Shown here one piece after another: positions 59,300 through 64,000 of a stretch of 64,000 nt of DNA. The translations under genes and the position numbers were made by a program. Origin of the DNA: Gammaproteobacteria bacterium (lineage in GTDB: Bacteria > Pseudomonadota > Gammaproteobacteria > Eutrophobiales > Eutrophobiaceae); the NCBI GenBank assembly GCA_021773215.1, contig JAJFKM010000077.1, positions 40,325-104,324 of the forward strand. The letters run 5' to 3'. The notes beneath the pieces were generated by a model. The model did not search any database. It saw only the letters and a program-made list of their open reading frames with translations, and had not been told where the DNA came from. How positions within the stretch are numbered: the first letter of the stretch is position 1; every line of letters begins with the position of its first letter.

Positions 59300-59812
59300 A
59301 TGCCATCTGACCTGTCGCAATCTATCAATCCATTGCGTCTAGCAAAAGCCAGAGAACGGATTGTAGGTGAAATACAACTTAACTCATTGGCCCGCCTAAA
59401 GGGAATTTTGCTGGATTATAAAGGAAAGCTTGAATATAGCCTGGCCTTTGAATTCGATGCAGAAGAAGTTTGTATCATTGAGTGTGCTATTGAGACTGAA
59501 TTAGTACTTGAGTGTCAAAGGTGCTTTAAACCGGTTGAAGTTGATATTCGAAAAAACTCTCTGCTGGGAGTCGTTGATGAAAGTGTCGAAATCGATTCAT
59601 TAGCAAAGGAATATGAACCAGTACAATTAGATGAAGATGGTGTAATTACTGTCGAGGAGCTGATTGAAGAGGAATTGTTATTATCAATTCCGCTCTCAGC
59701 ACTACATCCAGTAGACAAATGTGAAGGAATAAATGATTTAGATAGAATTAATGCAGAGGCAAAGCTACAACCTTTTGCAGGTTTAGCAGCATTAATAAAA
59801 GATAAAGATTGA
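59300..59812 (+). CDS. yceD: YceD-family protein (DUF177, 23S rRNA accumulation protein)
   Basis: The 170-residue product has the YceD/DUF177 pattern: an N-terminal basic segment, ECQRCFKPVEVDIRKN near residue 75, and a C-terminal EEELLLSIPLSALHPVDKCE with NPFAGLAALK-like ending (QPFAGLAALIKDKD). YceD is associated with 23S rRNA accumulation and is coded before rpmF in most gammaproteobacteria, as here (36 bp). The start ATG lacks a strong ribosome-binding site; a comparable start gives the usual family length. Confidence 0.9.
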   Translation: MPSDLSQSINPLRLAKARERIVGEIQLNSLARLKGILLDYKGKLEYSLAFEFDAEEVCIIECAIETELVLECQRCFKPVEVDIRKNSLLGVVDESVEIDSLAKEYEPVQLDEDGVITVEELIEEELLLSIPLSALHPVDKCEGINDLDRINAEAKLQPFAGLAALIKDKD

Positions 59813-59848
59813 CCAATATATTTAGTAATTCTTAGGAGACAAATAGTC

Positions 59849-60034
59849 ATGGCTGTTCAAAAATCGAAGAAATCAACCTCAAGACGGAATATGCGTCGTT
59901 CACATGATGCTTTGACTTCTGCTACAACATCAATAGAACCTACCTCAGGCAAAGTACATCTTCGCCACAATATCTGTTCAGACGGTTATTATCGAGGCAA
60001 TAAGGTCATAGAGGTTAAGGGCGATCAGGAATAA
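59849..60034 (+). CDS. rpmF: 50S ribosomal protein L32
   Basis: The 61-residue basic protein begins [20 protein letters not shown], the universal L32 start, and continues [20 protein letters not shown]. The zinc-binding Cys pairs of the C+ form are absent, so this is the C- form as in E. coli. TTAGGAGAC precedes the ATG. It lies in the yceD-rpmF-plsX order typical of gammaproteobacteria, linking translation to lipid synthesis. Confidence 0.95.
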   Translation: MAVQKSKKSTSRRNMRRSHDALTSATTSIEPTSGKVHLRHNICSDGYYRGNKVIEVKGDQE

Positions 60035-60094
60035 TTGACCTGAGCTCAAATCAAAATATTCTTTCCAGAGCTTAAATACTACTCTGGATAATCT

Positions 60095-61123
60095 ATGTCT
60101 TTAAAGTCAACAATTGCTCTTGACGCAATGGGTGGCGATTTTGGTCCTTCTGAAATTGTTCCTGCTGCGCTATTTGCATTAAAAAAACATGATGCACTTC
60201 ATCTGGTACTGGTTGGCAAAGAAGACCTCGTGCTGGATGAGTTAAAAAAGCATAACGCCAGCGAGCACGAGAGAATCAAAATAGTCCATGCACCTGAAGT
60301 AGTTGAAATGCATGAGTCACCATCACAGGCTTTACGCACTAAAAAAGAGTCTTCAATGCGAATTGCCATAGAGTTAGTGCGCGATGGAGAAGCGGCAGCT
60401 TGTGTTAGTGCCGGCAATACCGGTGCGTTGATGGCAACATCTCGATTTGTCTTGAAAATGCTACCTGGCATGGATCGACCTGCCATATGCACCACCTTGC
60501 CGGGAAAGAACGGACATACTCATGTCCTTGATCTAGGAGCCAATGTTGATTCAAGTTCCGAGCAATTATTTCAATTTGCCATAATGGGTGCTGAACTAGC
60601 GAGTGCCGTTGAGGGAACAGAGAACCCAACAATTGCACTGTTAAATGTCGGCGAAGAAGAGATTAAAGGCAATGACCGTGTTAAACAAGCAGCAACCTTA
60701 CTTGCAGAGAGTCATCTAAATTATACTGGATTCGTTGAAGGCACTGATTTATACACCGGTGATGTAGACGTAATAGTCTGTGATGGCTTCGTTGGTAATA
60801 TTGCGTTAAAAGCCAGTGAAGGCTTAGCTGAATTTCTCCGTCACCACGCTACAGTTCAATTTAAAAGCAGCCTGTACGCTAAATTTGCAGCAATGGTAGC
60901 AATGCCTGTCTTGAAAGCGTTAAAACAAAAAATTGACCCGAAACAATATAATGGTGCTTCATTACTTGGGCTTCGTGGCATCGTTATCAAAAGTCACGGT
61001 AGTGCAGATAAAATATCATTCGCCACAGCAATCGATGAGGCCATTATTGAAGTTGAAAATAATGTCCCGGAAAAAATAAACGCAAAACTGGAACAATTAT
61101 TAATCGATAGGCAAAGTCTTTAA
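60095..61123 (+). CDS. plsX: Phosphate acyltransferase PlsX
   Basis: The 342-residue product opens [20 protein letters not shown] and includes [51 protein letters not shown], and [15 protein letters not shown], all PlsX signatures. It makes acyl-phosphate from acyl-ACP for phospholipid synthesis and acts at the membrane surface. Its stop overlaps the fabH start (TAATG), so the two are coupled. Length is normal. Confidence 0.95.
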   Translation: MSLKSTIALDAMGGDFGPSEIVPAALFALKKHDALHLVLVGKEDLVLDELKKHNASEHERIKIVHAPEVVEMHESPSQALRTKKESSMRIAIELVRDGEAAACVSAGNTGALMATSRFVLKMLPGMDRPAICTTLPGKNGHTHVLDLGANVDSSSEQLFQFAIMGAELASAVEGTENPTIALLNVGEEEIKGNDRVKQAATLLAESHLNYTGFVEGTDLYTGDVDVIVCDGFVGNIALKASEGLAEFLRHHATVQFKSSLYAKFAAMVAMPVLKALKQKIDPKQYNGASLLGLRGIVIKSHGSADKISFATAIDEAIIEVENNVPEKINAKLEQLLIDRQSL

Positions 61124-62088
61124 TGTATTCGAAAATTACTGGCACTGGTTCCTATTTACCTGAACGCATCTTGACCAATGCCGAACTTGAATTGATGGTA
61201 GATACATCAGATGAATGGATACGCTCTCGTACAGGAATTGAAAAGCGACACATAGCAGCCGATGATGAGACTACCTGTGATCTGGCTGAAAAAGCGGCAT
61301 TGTCGGCCATAGAAGCCGCTGGAATAGAAGCTGCTGATATAGACTTGATCATCATTGGCACAACCACACCCGATCTTATTTTCCCTAGCACAGCCTGTTT
61401 ATTACAGCAGCGATTAGGTATCCGCGGGTGTCCAGCATTTGATATACAGGCAGTTTGCACAGGATTTATCTATGCAATGAGTGTCGCTGAAAAATTTATC
61501 AGCACCGGCAGTTCAAAGTGTGCTTTGGTTATTGGCGCCGAGACTGTATCACGCATTATCGATTGGAAAGACAGAAATACATCTGTCATTTTTGGTGATG
61601 GTGCCGGTGCTGTCATTCTGCAAGCAAGCGAAACACAAGGTATTTTATCCACACATATTCATGCAGATGGTCAGTATGCGGATTTATTAAATGTTCCTGC
61701 AGGTATTTCTTCTGATTACGATATGGTCAAGGCGGATAAAGCATTTGTAACAATGCAAGGCAACGAGGTTTTCAAAGTTGCCGTTAACACATTAGGCCGA
61801 ATTGTCGATGAAACATTAGCAGCAAACTCTATACAAAAAGAAGATATCGATTGGTTAGTCCCACACCAAGCAAATATGCGAATTATATCAGCCACTGCTA
61901 AAAAGTTGGATATGTCTATGGATCGAGTAATTGTTACCGTCGATCAACATGGGAATACTTCTGCTGCTTCAGTGCCTTTAGCGCTGGATGTAGCTGTTAG
62001 AGATGGGCGCATTAAAGCAGGCGATACCGTTTTGTTAGAGGCTTTTGGCGGCGGTTTTACCTGGGGCTCTGTGTTATTACGTTATTAA
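61123..62088 (+). CDS. fabH: 3-oxoacyl-[ACP] synthase III (KASIII)
   Basis: The 321-residue thiolase-fold enzyme has the catalytic Cys in [16 protein letters not shown] (about residue 113), His in [12 protein letters not shown] (about 249) and Asn in [14 protein letters not shown] (about 279), plus [10 protein letters not shown] at the N-terminus and [13 protein letters not shown] at the C-terminus. It condenses acetyl-CoA with malonyl-ACP to start fatty-acid synthesis. It overlaps plsX by one base and is followed by fabD. Confidence 0.96.
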   Translation: MYSKITGTGSYLPERILTNAELELMVDTSDEWIRSRTGIEKRHIAADDETTCDLAEKAALSAIEAAGIEAADIDLIIIGTTTPDLIFPSTACLLQQRLGIRGCPAFDIQAVCTGFIYAMSVAEKFISTGSSKCALVIGAETVSRIIDWKDRNTSVIFGDGAGAVILQASETQGILSTHIHADGQYADLLNVPAGISSDYDMVKADKAFVTMQGNEVFKVAVNTLGRIVDETLAANSIQKEDIDWLVPHQANMRIISATAKKLDMSMDRVIVTVDQHGNTSAASVPLALDVAVRDGRIKAGDTVLLEAFGGGFTWGSVLLRY

Positions 62089-62112
62089 TGTCTTTATGGA
62101 ATTGAGTTTTAA

Positions 62113-63048
62113 GTGAACACGCAATCAAATCTAGCAATCGTTTTTCCAGGTCAAGGCTCACAATCTGTTGGCATGATGAGTGGACTCCTCGAAACAGAAT
62201 CAAACCTTCAGTCAATATTTGACGCTGCCTCTGAGGTCTTGGGTTATGACCTTTTAGATATCATTAGCTTTGGTCCAGAAGAAAAATTAAACCAAACTGA
62301 AATCACACAGCCAGCTCTACTTGCGTCCGCTTATGCCACATGGTTAATGTGTAAAGAAATATCCCATACATCACCCACTGTCTTAGCAGGGCACAGCCTT
62401 GGAGAATACACAGCCTTGGTCTGCGCAGGTGTCATTAACTTTGAAGATGCTATTGCTTTGGTTGCTGAAAGAGGGCGGTGCATGCAAAAAGCAGTGCCTA
62501 CAGGCACAGGCGCAATGGCTGCAATTCTCGGTTTAGAAGATGAACAAATAGAGCAGGTTTGTGCTGATGCTGCTGAAGGTGAAATTGTGTCCGCTGCTAA
62601 TTTTAATTCGCCGGGTCAGGTCGTTATCGCAGGTGACAAATCTGCTGTTGAAAGAGCAATGATTTCAGCAAAAAATGCTGGAGCAAAACGAGCACTGTTG
62701 TTGCCCGTTAGTGTCCCATCGCATTGCATGCTTATGAAAGAAGCGGCGGCTGATTTTGCTACATCACTAGATAAAATTCACTTTAATGATGCTGAGATAC
62801 CTGTGATACAGAATGTTAATGCTGAAATTAAAACTAAATCAGATGAGATTAAAAACGCACTTCTTGAGCAGCTCTATATGCCGGTGCGTTGGGTGGATAG
62901 TATAAATAGTATGCATGACATGAGTGTGAGCAAAATAATTGAATGTGGTCCTGGAAAAGTACTTTCTGGATTGATTAAACGCATAGATCGTTCATTTGAA
63001 ATACATTCAGTACAGGATAAAGCTTCCTTGGAAAAAGCACTAAATTAA
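62113..63048 (+). CDS. fabD: Malonyl CoA-acyl carrier protein transacylase
   Basis: The GTG start at 62113 gives MNTQSNLAIVFPGQGSQSVG, the standard FabD N-terminus. The 311-residue product has QPALLASAYA, the nucleophile elbow GHSLGEYTALV (Ser near 92), NFNSPGQVVIAG and the catalytic His in VPSHCMLM (near 200), then ECGPGKVLSGLIKRI. It charges ACP with malonyl groups. It lies 24 bp after fabH and 14 bp before fabG. Confidence 0.96.
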   Translation: MNTQSNLAIVFPGQGSQSVGMMSGLLETESNLQSIFDAASEVLGYDLLDIISFGPEEKLNQTEITQPALLASAYATWLMCKEISHTSPTVLAGHSLGEYTALVCAGVINFEDAIALVAERGRCMQKAVPTGTGAMAAILGLEDEQIEQVCADAAEGEIVSAANFNSPGQVVIAGDKSAVERAMISAKNAGAKRALLLPVSVPSHCMLMKEAAADFATSLDKIHFNDAEIPVIQNVNAEIKTKSDEIKNALLEQLYMPVRWVDSINSMHDMSVSKIIECGPGKVLSGLIKRIDRSFEIHSVQDKASLEKALN

Positions 63049-63062
63049 TAGCGAGTGTGTTG

Positions 63063-63809
63063 ATGAAAAACAAATACGAAGATAAGGTTGTACTAATCAC
63101 TGGAGCAAGTCGTGGCATTGGTAAGGAAATTGCAATTAAATTTGCAGAACAAGGCGCATTTGTCATTGGTACAGCAACTACAGAAGCCTCTGCCGATCAA
63201 ATCTCAACAAATTTAACTGCAAATAATTACTCTGGAATAGGGCTGGTATTAAATATCGCTGACAAAGCTTCAGTTGAAGAGTTTGCAGAAAAACTTAAAG
63301 AAGTAAGTGCCCCAAATATTCTTGTTAACAATGCAGGAATCACACGTGACAATTTATTGATGCGTATGAAAGATGAAGAATGGGAAGATGTAATTAATAC
63401 CAATTTGACAGGCATGTTCCGTGTAACAAAATTATGTATGCGTGCCATGATGAAACAACGCTATGGTCGTATCATCAATATCAGTTCGGTTGTCGGATTA
63501 TCTGGCAACCCAGGCCAATCAAATTATTCTGCGACAAAAGCAGGGATGCTAGGTTTTACACGTTCTCTGGCAAAAGAAGTAGGGTCTAGAGGCATCACTG
63601 TTAATGCAGTAGCACCGGGCTTTATTGAGACTGATATGACAGATGAATTAAGTACCGATGTCCGTGATTCAATTTTAAATCAGATCGCGTTGAGTAGATT
63701 AGGGCGGCCAGAAGAAGTAGCAAATGTAGTTGACTTTTTGGCTTCAGATGAGGCGGCCTATATTACCGGACAAACTATTAGCGTAAATGGTGGGATGTAT
63801 ATGGGATAA
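63063..63809 (+). CDS. fabG: 3-oxoacyl-[ACP] reductase
   Basis: The ATG at 63063 (MKNKYEDKVVLITGASRGIG) is preferred: GAG lies 7 nt upstream, whereas the GTG and TTG just before it are less well placed. The 248-residue SDR enzyme has the NADP motif TGASRGIGKEIA, NNAGITRDNLLMRMK, catalytic Ser in INISSVVG, Tyr-x-x-x-Lys in YSATKAGMLGFT, and the C-terminal YITGQTISVNGGMYM. It reduces 3-ketoacyl-ACP in fatty-acid elongation. acpP follows after 151 bp. Confidence 0.96.
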   Translation: MKNKYEDKVVLITGASRGIGKEIAIKFAEQGAFVIGTATTEASADQISTNLTANNYSGIGLVLNIADKASVEEFAEKLKEVSAPNILVNNAGITRDNLLMRMKDEEWEDVINTNLTGMFRVTKLCMRAMMKQRYGRIINISSVVGLSGNPGQSNYSATKAGMLGFTRSLAKEVGSRGITVNAVAPGFIETDMTDELSTDVRDSILNQIALSRLGRPEEVANVVDFLASDEAAYITGQTISVNGGMYMG

Positions 63810-63960
63810 GACTATTATTTACTTTAAATTATTTATATAAATAACTGATATTAAAGAAAATTAATATCAAGACATAATCTAAGTTGCAAGAAGATTTCAT
63901 TTCACTAAACTTAGCACACTAAAAACGGCCACCGAGCCGCTAAGGGAGGATTTATTAATC

Positions 63961-64000
63961 ATGAGTAGTGTTGAAGAACGCGTAAAAAAAATCGTTGTAG
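63961..64000 (+). CDS. acpP: Acyl carrier protein (5' end only)
   Basis: The thirteen visible codons (MSSVEERVKKIVV) match the start of ACP. AAGGGAGG lies about 10 nt upstream, the strongest ribosome-binding site in this operon, consistent with the very high expression of ACP. The gene is cut by the window end. The 151-bp gap after fabG probably contains its own promoter. Confidence 0.93.
   Translation, partial: MSSVEERVKKIVV

Overview
The window is about 64 kb of low-GC chromosome (roughly 38-40 % GC by eye) from a gammaproteobacterium outside the Enterobacterales. The evidence is gene order: zipA-ligA behind smc, dksA-gluQ, nadB divergent from rpoE-rseA-rseB-mucD, lepA-lepB-rnc-era-recO-pdxJ, prfC, and rne facing rluC-sppA, then maf, yceD-rpmF-plsX-fabH-fabD-fabG-acpP. 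I cannot name a genus from sequence alone. No tRNA, rRNA, CRISPR array or intact transposase gene was recognised.

Layout. 1-5.5 kb: a GNAT acetyltransferase fragment, the ribosomal oxygenase roxA, a secreted zincin whose C-terminus runs into a dRS3-like repeat, two small unknown genes, a LysR regulator and nnrU. 5.7-15.6 kb: an AT-rich accessory block. Its left part, on the minus strand, looks like a minimal RiPP (modified peptide) operon: a 57-residue putative precursor too short to stand out as a gene, a strong hairpin, an HExxH-type peptide hydroxylase and a CMD-fold protein. Its right part, on the plus strand, is a four-gene set (metallophosphoesterase, GMC oxidoreductase, alpha/beta hydrolase, FAD oxidoreductase) followed by two small membrane or secreted proteins. 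The shared intergenic region carries paired operator-like dyads and a tandem duplication that creates an upstream mini-ORF. The block ends at a decayed 3' end of a second, diverged metH.

16-29 kb is a B12-linked region. Intact metH lies behind an SAH riboswitch, followed by an OFA-type MFS transporter with a small membrane partner. A cobalamin riboswitch then precedes btuB, a putative membrane transporter, a DUF71 ATP pyrophosphatase, a BtuF-like protein and a PduO-type adenosyltransferase. No BtuCD and no corrin-ring biosynthesis genes are present here, so this reads as B12 salvage feeding B12-dependent methionine synthesis. A retropepsin-like protease, DAHP synthase and a CACAGAG inverted-repeat element follow.

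29-64 kb is mostly housekeeping: gluQ, a DksA with a long histone-H1-like lysine tail, cysZ, queF, smc, zipA, ligA, a diguanylate cyclase, nadB, the envelope-stress operon, the lepA-pdxJ block, prfC, RNase E with an Asn/Arg-rich tail, and the rluC to acpP fatty-acid block, which is cut by the window end.

The most unusual observations are the candidate RiPP system, the metH remnant, the absence of any ATG/GTG/TTG start for gluQ and rnc (maf is a weaker third case), and DksA with a possible second internal start.
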